A stretch of 64,000 bases of DNA from Microbacterium schleiferi (GTDB lineage Bacteria; Actinomycetota; Actinomycetes; Actinomycetales; Microbacteriaceae), in NCBI RefSeq assembly GCF_015565955.1, contig NZ_CP064760.1:930001-994000 (forward strand), given 5' to 3'. Within the stretch, counting starts at the first letter, position 1; each line of letters starts with the position of its first letter. The translations under genes and the position numbers were made by a program. Positions 30,254 to 40,234 of this stretch are shown piece by piece. The notes below the pieces were generated by a model. It did no database searches. It saw nothing but the letters and a program-made list of their open reading frames with translations, and was not told where the DNA came from.

Positions 30254-31987
30254 GTGCTCTGGAACCTCCTGGTGCGCTACCTGCGACCCGCGTGGCCGCT
30301 GATCATCGCCGTCGTCGTCTTTCAGCTCGCACAGTCGATCGCGTCGCTGCTGCTACCCACCCTGAATGCCGACATCATCGACAACGGTGTCGTGACCGGT
30401 GACATCGCCTATATCTGGTCAACGGGCGGCGTCATGCTCATCGTGTCGCTCGTGCAGGTCGTGTGCGCTGTCATCGCGGTGTACTTCGGGTCCCGACTCG
30501 CGATGGGAATGGGCAAGAACCTGCGGGCGGATGTCTTCCACCGCGTGGTCGCTTTCTCGCAGCGGGAGGTGGGCAACTTCGGTGCCCCCTCGCTCATCAC
30601 CCGCAACACCAACGACGTGCAGCAGGTCCAGATGCTCGTGCAGGTGTCGGCGACGCTCATGGTGTCAGCTCCCATGCTCGCCATCGGCGGCGTCATCATG
30701 GCTATCCGCCAGGACCCCGGCCTGTCATGGCTCATGGCGGTGGCCGTTCCGGTGCTGCTGATCCTGGTCTCGCTCATCGTCGTGCGGATGGTCCCCGCGT
30801 TCACGGTCATGCAGGCCCGGATCGACCGCGTCAATCAGATCATGCGGGAACAGCTGACCGGCATCCGTGTCGTTCGCGCATTCGTCCGCGAGGACCACGA
30901 ACAGCGGCGCTTCGACGTCGCGAGCCGCGATGTCATGGCAACGGGGCTTCGCGCGGGGAATCTCATGGCGTTGATGTTCCCGGTGGTCATGCTCGTGCTC
31001 AATGTCTCGAGCGTCGCTGTCATCTGGTTCGGCGCGTTCCAGGTGCAGTACGACGGCGTCGAAATCGGGACGCTGTTCGCCTTCCTGACCTACATCATGC
31101 AGATCCTCATGGGCGTCATGATGGCGACCTTCATGTTCGTCATGATTCCGCGGGCTGCCGTGTGCGCGAAGCGCATCGGCGAGGTGCTGGACACCGAGCC
31201 GTCGGTGGAGCCTCCCGCAGACCCCACCGCGGCGCCCACCCCGCGCGGCAGGGTCGAGTTCTCTCACGTCGACTTCGCCTACCCCGGGGCGCAGGATGCT
31301 GTGCTTCACGACATCACGTTCACCGTCGAACCGGGGACGACGACCGCGATCATCGGATCCACAGGCTCCGGCAAGTCCACACTGATCGGTCTCGTGCCGC
31401 GCCTGTTCGATGTGACGGCGGGCGAGGTGCGCGTCGACGGGGTCGACGTGCGTGCGTACGACCCCGACGACCTCTGGGCGCGGATCGGGCTGGTCCCGCA
31501 GCGGGCGTTCCTGTTCTCGGGAACCGTCGCCTCCAATCTGCGCTACGGGGATGCCGAGGCCGACGACGACAGCCTGTGGCGCGCCCTGGAGCGTGCCCAG
31601 GGGCGCTCGTTCGTCGAGGCATTCCCTCTGGGGCTCGAGGCCCCGATCGCGCAGGGCGGGACGAACGTCTCGGGCGGGCAGCGCCAGCGACTGGCCATCG
31701 CCCGCGCGCTGGTCAAGAACCCCCCGATCTACGTCTTCGACGACTCGTTCTCTGCCCTCGATCTGCGAACGGATGCCGCCCTGCGCCGGGCCCTGGATGC
31801 AGAGCTTCCCGACGCGACGCGGCTGGTCGTTGCCCAGCGGGTGTCGACGATCCAGCAGGCCGATCAGATCGTCGTGCTCGATCACGGGCGCATCGTCGGG
31901 ATCGGCACGCACGATGACCTCGTCGAGACGTGCGAAACGTACCGCGAGATTGTGGATTCGCAGCTCTCGGCGGAGGCGGCAGCATGA
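30254..31987 (+). CDS. ABC exporter half-transporter, subunit 1
   Basis: A 577-residue fused permease-ATPase. Six TM helices fill residues about 15-300, then the ATPase domain shows Walker A GSTGSGKSTLIG, signature NVSGGQRQRLAIA and Walker B VFDDSFSALD with D-loop. The residue after Walker B is Asp (VFDDS), not Glu, so this subunit probably has the degenerate nucleotide site typical of heterodimeric exporters. GTG 30254 follows AAGGA. The partner starts 4 bases inside its end (ATGA). Substrate unknown; drug or lipid export is typical. Confidence 0.9.
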   Translation: MLWNLLVRYLRPAWPLIIAVVVFQLAQSIASLLLPTLNADIIDNGVVTGDIAYIWSTGGVMLIVSLVQVVCAVIAVYFGSRLAMGMGKNLRADVFHRVVAFSQREVGNFGAPSLITRNTNDVQQVQMLVQVSATLMVSAPMLAIGGVIMAIRQDPGLSWLMAVAVPVLLILVSLIVVRMVPAFTVMQARIDRVNQIMREQLTGIRVVRAFVREDHEQRRFDVASRDVMATGLRAGNLMALMFPVVMLVLNVSSVAVIWFGAFQVQYDGVEIGTLFAFLTYIMQILMGVMMATFMFVMIPRAAVCAKRIGEVLDTEPSVEPPADPTAAPTPRGRVEFSHVDFAYPGAQDAVLHDITFTVEPGTTTAIIGSTGSGKSTLIGLVPRLFDVTAGEVRVDGVDVRAYDPDDLWARIGLVPQRAFLFSGTVASNLRYGDAEADDDSLWRALERAQGRSFVEAFPLGLEAPIAQGGTNVSGGQRQRLAIARALVKNPPIYVFDDSFSALDLRTDAALRRALDAELPDATRLVVAQRVSTIQQADQIVVLDHGRIVGIGTHDDLVETCETYREIVDSQLSAEAAA

Positions 31988-34002
31988 GCGCGCCTCGTCC
32001 GGCAGCCGGTGCCGCTCCCGCGCGCGGTCCGATGGGTGGCCCCATGGGTCGCGGGGCCGGGATGCCCGTGCAGAAGGCCCAGAACTTCGGCGCCAGCGCC
32101 AAGCGGCTGCTGGTCCACTTGCGCCGAGAGAATGCACGCCTTGTCGTCGTGATCGTGCTGGGGGTGTTCTCGGTAGCCCTGTCGGTCGTCGGCCCGAAGC
32201 TTCTGGGGGAGGGGACGAACCTCGTCTTCGCCGGATTCGTCTCGCTGCAATTCGCCGACGCTCCGGCGGGCACGACGCAGCAGCAGATCATGGACCAGCT
32301 GATTGCCAACGGTCAGCAAGAACAGGCCGATCTGCTGTCCACGATGACGTTCGCGCCGGGCGCGGGCATCGACTTCGCCGCCCTGGGGCAGCTCCTGCTG
32401 CTCGTGCTCGCCGTCTACATCGGCGCGAGCATCTTCGGATGGTTGCAGGCCCGCATCCTCAACGGCGTGGTCCAGCGCGCGATGCACCGACTGCGCATCG
32501 AGGTGGAGGAGAAGATCCACCGCCTGCCGCTGGCGTACTTCGACCGCGTGCAGCGGGGGGAACTGCTCAGCCGCGTCACCAACGACGTCGACAACATCGG
32601 ACAGAGCCTTCAGCAGACGCTGTCGCAGGTGGTCATCTCTCTCCTGACGGTGATCGGTGTGCTGGTCATGATGTTCGTGATCTCGCCGCTGCTGGCCGTC
32701 ATCGCTCTCGTGACCATTCCCCTCACCATCGTGGTGACGGTCGTGGTCGCGCGCCGCTCGCAAGCGCTGTTCGTCACCCAGTGGCGCGCGACGGGCGTCC
32801 TCAACGCCCGTGTCGAAGAGACATTCTCGGGTCATTCGGTCGTCAAGGTCTTCGGCCACCAGCGCGAGGCCGAGACCGATTTCGCCGCCGAGAACGAGGA
32901 GGTCTATCGCGCGAGCTTCGGTGCGCAGTTCCTCTCCGGCATCATCATGCCGGCGATGATGTTCATCGGGAACCTCGTCTACGTCGCCATCGCCGTCGTG
33001 GGGGGTCTGCAGGTCGCGGGTGGCATGCTCTCGATCGGTGATGTTCAGGCCTTCATCCAGTACTCGCGGCAGTTCACGCAGCCGCTGAGTCAGCTGGGAT
33101 CCATGGCGAACCTGCTGCAGTCGGGTGTGGCAAGCGCCGAGCGCGTGTTCGAACTGCTCGACGAGCCCGAACAGACCGACGATCCCGAGCCCGCTGAGAC
33201 GGTTCCGGCCGAGGCCAGCACGCTGGAGTTCCGCGATGTCTCGTTCCGCTACGTCGCCGACACGCCTCTCATCGACGACCTGAGCCTGCGGGCGGCATCC
33301 GGCAGCACCGTCGCGATCGTCGGGCCCACCGGCGCGGGAAAGACCACGCTCGTGAACCTCGTCATGCGGTTCTACGACGTGGATGAGGGTGGCATCCTGC
33401 TCGATACGGCCTCGGGGCTTCCCGATGGCGGCCTCGACACCCGCCGGATGACGCGCGATGATCTGCGGGCGCGCACCGGCATGGTGCTGCAGGACACGTG
33501 GCTCTTTGCGGGCACCATCCGCGAGAACATCGCGTACGGGAGGCCGGACGCGACCGAGGACGAGCTCGTGGCGGCGGCTTCCGCGGCCTACGTCGATCGG
33601 TTCGTCCATGCCCTGCCGGACGGGTACGACACGGTGCTGGATGACGAGGCGACGAACCTCTCCGTGGGTGAGCGCCAGCTCGTCACGATCGCGCGGGCGT
33701 TCCTCGCCGATCCGCGCATTCTGATCCTCGACGAGGCGACCTCGTCGGTCGACACCCGCACCGAACTCCTGATCCAGCGTGCGATGTCGCGCCTGCGCCG
33801 TGACCGGACCTCGTTCGTGATCGCGCATCGCCTCTCGACGATCCGGGATGCCGACCTCATCCTGGTCATGGAGAGCGGCGCGATCGTGGAACAGGGGACG
33901 CACGACGACCTGCTGCGCGCGCGGGGAGCCTACTGGGCGCTCTACAACGCGCAGTTCGAAGCCCCCGCCGACGACGGCGCCGAGCCAGCTCCGCAGGGAT
34001 GA
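31984..34002 (+). CDS. ABC exporter half-transporter, subunit 2
   Basis: A 672-residue partner of the preceding gene. ATG 31984 overlaps that gene's stop and follows GGAGGCGG. An N-terminal Pro/Gly/Ala-rich stretch (PMGGPMGRGAGMP) precedes six TM helices, with a long loop between TM1 and TM2 (about 70 residues, QADLLSTMTFAPGAG). The ATPase has Walker A GPTGAGKTTLVN, signature LSVGERQLVTIAR and Walker B ILILDEATSSVD with the catalytic Glu, so this half holds the competent site. The pair forms a heterodimer of the TmrAB/BmrCD plan. Confidence 0.9.
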   Translation: MSAPRPAAGAAPARGPMGGPMGRGAGMPVQKAQNFGASAKRLLVHLRRENARLVVVIVLGVFSVALSVVGPKLLGEGTNLVFAGFVSLQFADAPAGTTQQQIMDQLIANGQQEQADLLSTMTFAPGAGIDFAALGQLLLLVLAVYIGASIFGWLQARILNGVVQRAMHRLRIEVEEKIHRLPLAYFDRVQRGELLSRVTNDVDNIGQSLQQTLSQVVISLLTVIGVLVMMFVISPLLAVIALVTIPLTIVVTVVVARRSQALFVTQWRATGVLNARVEETFSGHSVVKVFGHQREAETDFAAENEEVYRASFGAQFLSGIIMPAMMFIGNLVYVAIAVVGGLQVAGGMLSIGDVQAFIQYSRQFTQPLSQLGSMANLLQSGVASAERVFELLDEPEQTDDPEPAETVPAEASTLEFRDVSFRYVADTPLIDDLSLRAASGSTVAIVGPTGAGKTTLVNLVMRFYDVDEGGILLDTASGLPDGGLDTRRMTRDDLRARTGMVLQDTWLFAGTIRENIAYGRPDATEDELVAAASAAYVDRFVHALPDGYDTVLDDEATNLSVGERQLVTIARAFLADPRILILDEATSSVDTRTELLIQRAMSRLRRDRTSFVIAHRLSTIRDADLILVMESGAIVEQGTHDDLLRARGAYWALYNAQFEAPADDGAEPAPQG

Positions 34003-34051
34003 TGGCGCGCCACCGGGCTCGCGCGTCCCCGCCCGAGCTCGGTGGTTCGAT

Positions 34052-34057
34052 TAGTAT
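34052..34057 (+). promoter_or_regulatory. -10 box for the PP2C gene
   Basis: TAGTAT lies 52 bases before GTG 34110, giving a short leader with AGGAAAGG as ribosome site. The -35 is unclear. Confidence 0.4.
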
Positions 34058-34109
34058 GTGACGGGTCGGTGCCTTGCGCCGACACCGACAACGACGAGGA
34101 AAGGGTCGC

Positions 34110-34886
34110 GTGGCCGAGGTTTCCGCCCATTCCCACACCGTCGACCTGACACGCGATCGCCTCGAGCTCGCGTGGGCAGCCGTGACGCACACGGGTCGTC
34201 GACGCGAGGTCAACCAAGATGCCGTCCTCGCGGAGTTCCCGCTCTTCGTCGTCGCCGACGGCATGGGGGGCCACATCGGTGGCGAGATCGCCAGCGCCAG
34301 CGCGGTCGAACGCCTCCACGCGGTCGCCGACACCGGGTCTGTCTCGACCAAGGCGATCGAGAAGGCCCTCGCGCGAGCCGTCAAAGACATCGCGGCTCGC
34401 CCCGAGGCCACGGATGAGGCAACCGGCACGACAGTGACGGGGCTGTTCCTCGATGTCTCGGGGGCCGAGGCATCCTGGGTCGCCCTCAACATCGGCGACT
34501 CACGCGTCTACCTGCTTCGAGCCGGCGCAATCGTGCAGGTCACCACGGATCACTCGGTCGTGCAGGAACTCATCGCCTCGGGGCGCCTCAGCCCGGAAGA
34601 GGCCGAGAACCACCCGTACGGCAACGTCATCACCCGGGCGCTCGGACCGAGCGAGAGCGTCACGCCCGACTACGTGCGACTGGATGTCGTCGATGGCGAC
34701 AGGTTCGTCATCTGCTCCGATGGCCTGACCAAGGAGCTCACTGACTTCGGCATCCAGCACTTCCTCGCCGAACATCCCGAACCCGATGCGGCAGTCGAGG
34801 CGATGCTTGACGCTGCACTGGAAAACGGGGGGCGCGACAACATCTCGATCGTCGTCGTGAACGTCTCCCGCGTTCCGGGCCCCTGA
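34110..34886 (+). CDS. PP2C-type Ser/Thr protein phosphatase
   Basis: A 258-residue Mn/Mg-dependent phosphatase. GTG 34110 follows GAGGAAAGG; the frame is open 36 bases further up. PPM motifs are complete: REVNQDAVL, VVADGMGGHIGGEIAS, GTTVTGLFL, NIGDSRVYLLR, VICSDGLTKELTD and the metal-binding GGRDNISIVVV. Unlike mycobacterial PstP it lacks a TM and an extracellular domain, so it is cytosolic. It lies directly before the EccC/FtsK-like gene, so that ATPase or an FHA partner could be a substrate. No Ser/Thr kinase is in the window. Confidence 0.92.
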   Translation: MAEVSAHSHTVDLTRDRLELAWAAVTHTGRRREVNQDAVLAEFPLFVVADGMGGHIGGEIASASAVERLHAVADTGSVSTKAIEKALARAVKDIAARPEATDEATGTTVTGLFLDVSGAEASWVALNIGDSRVYLLRAGAIVQVTTDHSVVQELIASGRLSPEEAENHPYGNVITRALGPSESVTPDYVRLDVVDGDRFVICSDGLTKELTDFGIQHFLAEHPEPDAAVEAMLDAALENGGRDNISIVVVNVSRVPGP

Positions 34887-34982
34887 CCGAGCACTCCTCC
34901 CCATCGGGCCGCACGGCTCCTCCGTGCCCGGTGCCCGTCGTCGCTCCGATCTAAGGCCCGTCCGGATGCTGGGGTGGGACCC

Positions 34983-37789
34983 ATGCGTTCTTCTGCCGGC
35001 TCCGACCACCGTCGGGCATCCTCCAGGATGCCGCGCCGCCGCACCCCCGGAACAGCAGGTCTTCCGATCCTCGCGACAGCGGTGCCCGTCCTCGGGGCGG
35101 TGGGGCTGTGGGCGGTGACCGGTTCCGTGCTGAGCCTCTGGTTCGCGGCGCTCGCGCCCATGATGGCGGTCGCGGGGTTCGGTGACCGCCTCTGGGCTGC
35201 GCGGCGCGCAGGGCGACGGGATACCGCCGTCGCTCAGCAGGAGGCGGCGGCGTTCGGCGCCGCGGTCGAGCAGCTGGTCGATCGAGAACGGCGCCGTGCG
35301 TGGCGGCGATCGCCCGATATCCGTCGCTTCCTCGACGAGCCGGGAGAGGTGTGGCGGGAGGTGCCCGGTCGCCAGGGGACCCTGCTGCTGGGAAGCGGTG
35401 ACGTGCAGATCGCGCTCGCTCCCGATCAGCTGGCGGATCTGCGTGCGCAGCTCGCGTCCTCCGACACCACCACGCGGACCGCGGAGAAACCCACGCACAC
35501 GATGTCGGATGCTCCCGTTGCGGTGCCCCTGCGCGGCACCCTCGCGGTCGTCGGGCCCGAACCCCTCGTCGCGGGCGCCGTGCGGGCGATGCTCCTGCAG
35601 CTGTGCCTTGTCCATCCGCCGGGCCGGCTCCAGGTCGTCGGACATCTTCCGGACGGCTTCTCGTGGGTGGAGCTGCTCCCGCACCGCGTCACCCCCGGGC
35701 AGCGCCGTGTCGCGCTCGTCACGGCGGAGGGGTGGGACCCTTCCGCCGGAGAGACCGACGCCGCGATCCTCATCGGGAAAGCGGGTGGCGGCGGCGTTCG
35801 CGTTGTCCTGGCCCAGACCGATTCCGGGGCTCCGCGCGCGACGATCGATACGGGCGACGATACGCAGGCGATCTGTCCGCAGGTTCTCTCCGAGGTGCAG
35901 GCGAGGCGTCTGGCCCGTTCCCTGAGCGAGCGGATTGCGCCGACCGTGCCGGATGACGGAGCTCTCGCGCTCGAAGGTCTGATCGACGCGCATCCGGGGT
36001 CGGCTTCCGGCGCCGGGGCCCGCAGCCTAGCAAGCGTCATCGGCCGCTCGGGCGCTGCGCCGTTCTGCCTCGACCTGGTTGCCGACGGGCCGCATGCGCT
36101 CGTGGTCGGAACGACGGGCAGCGGCAAGAGCGAACTGTTGCGCACGTGGGTCGCAGCGCTTGCCGCGCGCTACACGCCCGAGGACGTCGTCTTCGTCCTT
36201 GCCGACTTCAAGGGCGGCACCGCATTCGCGTCGTTGGAGCGACTCCCGCACGTCACCGGTGTGCTCACCGACCTCGATGAGGCCGGTGCATCCCGCGGGC
36301 TGGAGAGCCTGCGAGCCGAGGTGCGCCGGCGCGAGAGCGTGCTTGCGGCAGCCGGCATCCGTGACATCGCGGAGGGCGCGGCGGATCTGCCGCGACTTGT
36401 CGTGGTTGTCGATGAGTTCGCCACGCTGGTGAGTGCCCATGGGGAGCTCGCGAGCCTGTTCGTGGACCTCACGGCGCGGGGAGGGCCCTCGGCATCCACG
36501 TCGTCCTCGGCACACAACGGGCCACGGGGGTCTTTCGCGACGCACTTCTGGCCAATTGCCTGCTGCGCGTCGCGCTGAGGACGGCCGACGCCGCCGACAG
36601 TCGTCTGATGATCGGAGATGACAGCGCCATCCGGATACCCGCGGGCGCGCGGAGCGCCGGCACCGCGCTCGTGAAGCGTTCCGGAGATGACCGGCCGGTA
36701 CCGGTTCGCATCGCCGTAGCGGGAGATGACCTCATCGCCCAGGTTGCGGACCGCTCCACGGGCGCACCGGCCCGTGCGCCGTGGCTCGAACCTCTTCCTG
36801 CGGTAGTGCCGTTCCCGACCCTGCCGGCGGAGGGTGAGAGCCGAATCCTCGTCGGGCTCGCCGACGAGCCGCACCTGCAGCGGCAGGACCCCGTCGGCGT
36901 GGATCGCCGCGCTCGCGGGGTATGCGTGATCGGCACATCCGGCTCGGGCGTAACGACCACGCTGCGGATGCTGGGTTCGCAGATAGACCACATCGATGCC
37001 TGGGTGGGGGCAGGCGACCTTGAGGCGGCCTGGGATGACCTGAACCGGGTCGCCGCCTCGCGCCGGGGCGGGGTCGTGGTGGACGGCGCGGACGCACTCC
37101 TGGCCGCGCTTCCGTCGGAGTATGTGCAAGCCGCCGTCGGTCTGTTCGACGCGATAGCCCGCGCATCCGGGGAGGACAGACCATTCTTGCTCGGACTCGA
37201 GCGCCTCACGGGATCGCTCGCTCGCGTCGCCGACCTGCTGCCGCATCGGCTGCTGCTTCGCCATGCCCAGCGCCCGGACTACCTCGCCAGCGGCGGCGCT
37301 GCGCGTCACCACGACCCGGCCGCCCCGCCAGGGCGGGGCCGACTGGATGGGACGCTCGTGCACGTCTTCCGGATCGAGCCGCCCTCAGAGCTGGCGGAGA
37401 CGTCTCATCCGCCTGTGTGGCAGCCGCCCGTCGGACTCACGTGCTGGGTCACGCGTGCCACGTCCAGCGCCGAGCGGATTCAGGCGCGCTGGCACGACGG
37501 CGGAGTGGAGGTCAGGAGTGCCGATGAGGCGCTCGGCGCGGGCCTGGCGCCGGCACGTGAGCCTGGGCGCTCGGTCATCCTGCGCGCCGAGCCGGAGCAC
37601 TGGCAGAGAATGTGGGCGGCTCTGACGACCCTGCGTGCACAGGGACCGCTCCTGATCGACCCGTCGTGCGCGGGAGAGTACCGCCTTCTCACCGGGCGGA
37701 GGGAGCTTCCGCCGCTGTGTGTTCCTGGCGCCGAGCGAGGGTGGCTCCTCGAACCAGGACGAGACGTGCGCCGGGTGCGACTGGGCTGA
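34983..37789 (+). CDS. EccC/FtsK-SpoIIIE-like membrane ATPase, frameshifted as sequenced
   Basis: About 935 residues after repair. ATG 34983 follows GGTGGGA. Two N-terminal TM segments (residues about 25-65) precede an FtsK-type ATPase with Walker A VGTTGSGKSELLRTW (about 375), FVLADFKGGTAF and Walker B LVVVVDEFATLV. One G restored in the G4 run 36478-36481 gives RGRALGIHVVLGTQRATGVF and joins the second half, which has a second P-loop-like GTSGSGVTTTLRML where Val replaces the Walker Lys. This layout resembles EccC of type VII secretion. No WXG100 or other Ecc gene lies nearby, so the role is open. Confidence 0.82.
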
Positions 37790-37795
37790 ACCGGA

Positions 37796-38785
37796 TCAGA
37801 ACGCCGGCGAGATGACGCCGACGTCCCGTTCGCCGCCGCGTACCCGCAACGGCAGAGCCTCCCGGGCGCGCGAGACATCGGCGGGACTCAGCGCCCCCGC
37901 ACGCTCCAACAGCCGCAGCGAAACGATCGTCGACGCCCGGGCAGAGCCATCGAGCATCTTGAGGGCTGCCGTCGTGCCGTCCGGGGCGACCATGATCATC
38001 ACGCCTTCGGCGCCGCCCTTTGCGAAGACGCCCGTCTCCTGGATCGCGATGGTATCGGGTCGGCCCGGGCCGTCGATCGTCCACGGATGCGCGCGCACGG
38101 CAGCAACGAGCGCCGCCGCGTTCCGATGCAGCGCGAACGGGGACCGCTCCGAGGAGCCTCCGATCCGGTGCGCTGCCTTCGCCAGGCCCGCCAGGGTGAC
38201 AGCGAACACAGGAGCGCCGCATCCATCGACGACGGATGCCTGAACCCGCTCTCCCGTGAGCCGCTCCACGAGTTCGCGGATCTGGACCTGCAGCGGATGC
38301 TCCGCGTCGAGGTAGGTGGCGATATCCCACCCCTGCGCGACGCAGGCCGCGAGCATTGCGGCATGTTTGCCGGAACAGTTCATTCGGAGCCGTTCAGGTT
38401 CCCCGCCGGCGCGGACCAGGGCATCGCGGGTAGCGGTGTCGGAAGGCCACGCTGGCGGGCACTGCAGGCTGCGCTCATCGAGCCCGGCAGCGTCGAGCAC
38501 GTCACGGACGACGGCGACGTGACGGTCGGTGCCGGCATGGCTCGCGGTTGCCAGCGCGAGCGTCTCTCCCGCAAGCGGTGCACCCGCCGCCAGACACGCG
38601 AGCGCTTGGATGGGCTTCAGTGACGATCGAGGAAGGATCGGCGCATCGGCGTCGCCGAACTGCTCGACGACCTGACCGTCCGCGTCCAGAACGATCGCCG
38701 CGCCGGCATGGCGGGATTCCACGAATCCACCTCGTTCGACCCGCGCAAGCTCGACGGCAGCGGCAACAGGGAGGGTCTCAGACAC
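37796..38785 (-). CDS. Asparaginase II family protein
   Basis: A 329-residue protein of the thermolabile asparaginase II family (Rhizobium AnsA type), which hydrolyses asparagine to aspartate. Family signatures are FVESRHAGAAIVLD, PRSSLKPIQALAC, SHAGTDRH, MNCSGKHAAMLA and DGCGAPVFAV; the Ser-Lys of RSSLKPIQ and the Cys and Ser of NCSGKH are the likely catalytic groups. GTG 38785 is chosen because TAGGCT lies 6 bases before it; GTG 38791 would overlap that spacer. It has no signal peptide, so it is cytosolic. Confidence 0.88.
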   Translation of the reverse strand: MSETLPVAAAVELARVERGGFVESRHAGAAIVLDADGQVVEQFGDADAPILPRSSLKPIQALACLAAGAPLAGETLALATASHAGTDRHVAVVRDVLDAAGLDERSLQCPPAWPSDTATRDALVRAGGEPERLRMNCSGKHAAMLAACVAQGWDIATYLDAEHPLQVQIRELVERLTGERVQASVVDGCGAPVFAVTLAGLAKAAHRIGGSSERSPFALHRNAAALVAAVRAHPWTIDGPGRPDTIAIQETGVFAKGGAEGVMIMVAPDGTTAALKMLDGSARASTIVSLRLLERAGALSPADVSRAREALPLRVRGGERDVGVISPAF

Positions 38786-38791
38786 CCCCAC

Positions 38792-38797
38792 AGCCTA
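38792..38797 (-). promoter_or_regulatory. -10 box for the asparaginase gene
   Basis: TAGGCT on the - strand lies 6 bases before GTG 38785, a leaderless arrangement. It is back-to-back with the OsmC promoter. Confidence 0.5.
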
Positions 38798-38825
38798 TCC
38801 GGGCACTCCGCCTGGTACGCGGTGC

Positions 38826-38831
38826 CAGACT
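38826..38831 (+). promoter_or_regulatory. -10 box for the osmC-like gene
   Basis: CAGACT lies 6 bases before ATG 38838. It differs from TAGACT at one base but keeps the leaderless spacing. Confidence 0.4.
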
Positions 38832-38837
38832 GGGCCC

Positions 38838-39320
38838 ATGTTGGGTGAACACGACTACACCGTCCGCGCCGAATGGACCGGAAATCGGGGCGTCGGGACC
38901 GCGGGATATCGCGACTATGCCCGGGACGTGACGCTTCGGATCGAGGGCAAACCGGAGCTCCTCGCCTCCAGTGACAAGCCGTTTCGCGGGGATGCGTCGC
39001 GGTGGAATCCCGAGGATCTTCTCGTCGCGTCCCTGAGCGAATGCCACCTGCTGTCGTACTTGCACGCCGCCGTGCAGGCGGGAGTCGTGGTGGTTTCCTA
39101 CCGAGACACGGCGACCGGGATCATGGTGGAAGACGGCCGGGGTGGGGGCAGGTTCCGTGAGGTGACGCTGAATCCGGTCGTGATGGTCGCGGAGGAGTCG
39201 ATGCGTGGCGCTGCCGAGGCGGCGCACGCGCAGGCCAACGCGTGGTGTTTCATCGCGAACTCGGTGAACTTCCCGGTGCACCACCGTGTGACGACTCTCG
39301 TGGCGGGCGTCGACGACTGA
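38838..39320 (+). CDS. OsmC family peroxidase-like protein
   Basis: A 160-residue OsmC/Ohr-fold protein. The two redox cysteines are in SLSECHLLSYL (about residue 69) and NAWCFIANSVN (about 142), and the conserved Arg-containing N-terminal strand is present. The family reduces organic hydroperoxides as a homodimer, usually with dihydrolipoamide. The spacing and the SECH context fit the OsmC-like subgroup more than Ohr. It is transcribed alone, divergent from the asparaginase gene. Confidence 0.88.
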   Translation: MLGEHDYTVRAEWTGNRGVGTAGYRDYARDVTLRIEGKPELLASSDKPFRGDASRWNPEDLLVASLSECHLLSYLHAAVQAGVVVVSYRDTATGIMVEDGRGGGRFREVTLNPVVMVAEESMRGAAEAAHAQANAWCFIANSVNFPVHHRVTTLVAGVDD

Positions 39321-39329
39321 GCATCCTGC

Positions 39330-40115
39330 TCAGCGGCGCTCGTGGGGCAGCGCCTGCTTGATGCGCTCGATGGGTGACTGCGGCTGGACTTCGTTGTAGG
39401 CACCCGCGAGCTCCTGACCGGAGAGGGCGTGGATGGCGGCCATGATCTCGTCCGTTGCCGAGCGGCGGGCACGACCGGATGAGGACTCGCCGTGATGCGA
39501 CAGGTCCAAGGGCTGACCGAACTTCACCGTGACACGGTGCTTCAGTGAGGGCATCGTCGCTCCCTTGGGCATGACCTTGTCGGTGCCGATGAGACCGACG
39601 GGAACCACCGGAGCACCCGTCTGCAGCGCGAGGAAGGCAACGCCGGTACGCCCCTTGTAGAGGCGCCCGTCAAGCGACCGCGTGCCCTCGGGATAGAGCG
39701 CTACCGCGCTTCCGCTCTCCAGGAGCGTGCGCTGCTGATCGAGGGCGTCGAGGGCGGCTTGGCCGGCGCCTCGGCGTACTGGAATGGCGCCGATCGAGGT
39801 GAAGAACTGTCGCGACGCCCAGCCCGACAGACCGGTGCCTTCGAAGTAGCTGGACTTCGCGAGGAAGTGAACCTGGCGGGGAGCGGCGACGGGAATGGCG
39901 ATCGAGTCGATGAACGAGAGGTGGTTGCTCGCGAAAATGATCGGGCCCGTCTTCGGCACCAGATCCTTGCCCTCGACCCGGGGGCGGTAGACCAGGCGGG
40001 CCAGCGGGGTGATCACCATTCGCCCGAGCGCATATGTGAAGCCCACGCGACGACGGGACGGGCTGTCTTCGGCGGGCGCCCCGTCGGTCGCGGGGGCGTT
40101 GGGTTCGACGGTCAC
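39330..40115 (-). CDS. plsC: 1-acylglycerol-3-phosphate O-acyltransferase
   Basis: A 261-residue PlsC-type enzyme that makes phosphatidic acid from lysophosphatidate. Motif I is SNHLSFIDSIAIP (NHxxxxD), motif II has Arg in FTSIGAIPVRRG, motif III is YPEGTRSLDGRLYKG and motif IV is APVVPVGLIG. A hydrophilic acidic N-terminus precedes a short hydrophobic stretch. GTG 40115 is supported by TAGCCT 6 bases before it. It may instead use another lysolipid acceptor, as several PlsC paralogues occur per actinobacterial genome. Confidence 0.88.
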   Translation of the reverse strand: MTVEPNAPATDGAPAEDSPSRRRVGFTYALGRMVITPLARLVYRPRVEGKDLVPKTGPIIFASNHLSFIDSIAIPVAAPRQVHFLAKSSYFEGTGLSGWASRQFFTSIGAIPVRRGAGQAALDALDQQRTLLESGSAVALYPEGTRSLDGRLYKGRTGVAFLALQTGAPVVPVGLIGTDKVMPKGATMPSLKHRVTVKFGQPLDLSHHGESSSGRARRSATDEIMAAIHALSGQELAGAYNEVQPQSPIERIKQALPHERR

Positions 40116-40121
40116 CCGTCG

Positions 40122-40127
40122 AGGCTA
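40122..40127 (-). promoter_or_regulatory. -10 box for plsC
   Basis: TAGCCT on the - strand lies 6 bases before GTG 40115, leaderless spacing. Confidence 0.5.
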
Positions 40128-40234
40128 CCCCCGATTCCATTCCCGGATCGGAATGGCGCCGGGCGCACGATTCCCAGCCGAGACAGAGGAAGAGTGCGAA
40201 AGGATGGGGAGTCCGCCCACAGCAGAGGATCATT

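Noticed and set aside
30725..33903. Two long antisense frames over the ABC exporter genes
   Set aside because: Both are Arg/His/Asp-rich shadows of genes whose own motifs are complete.
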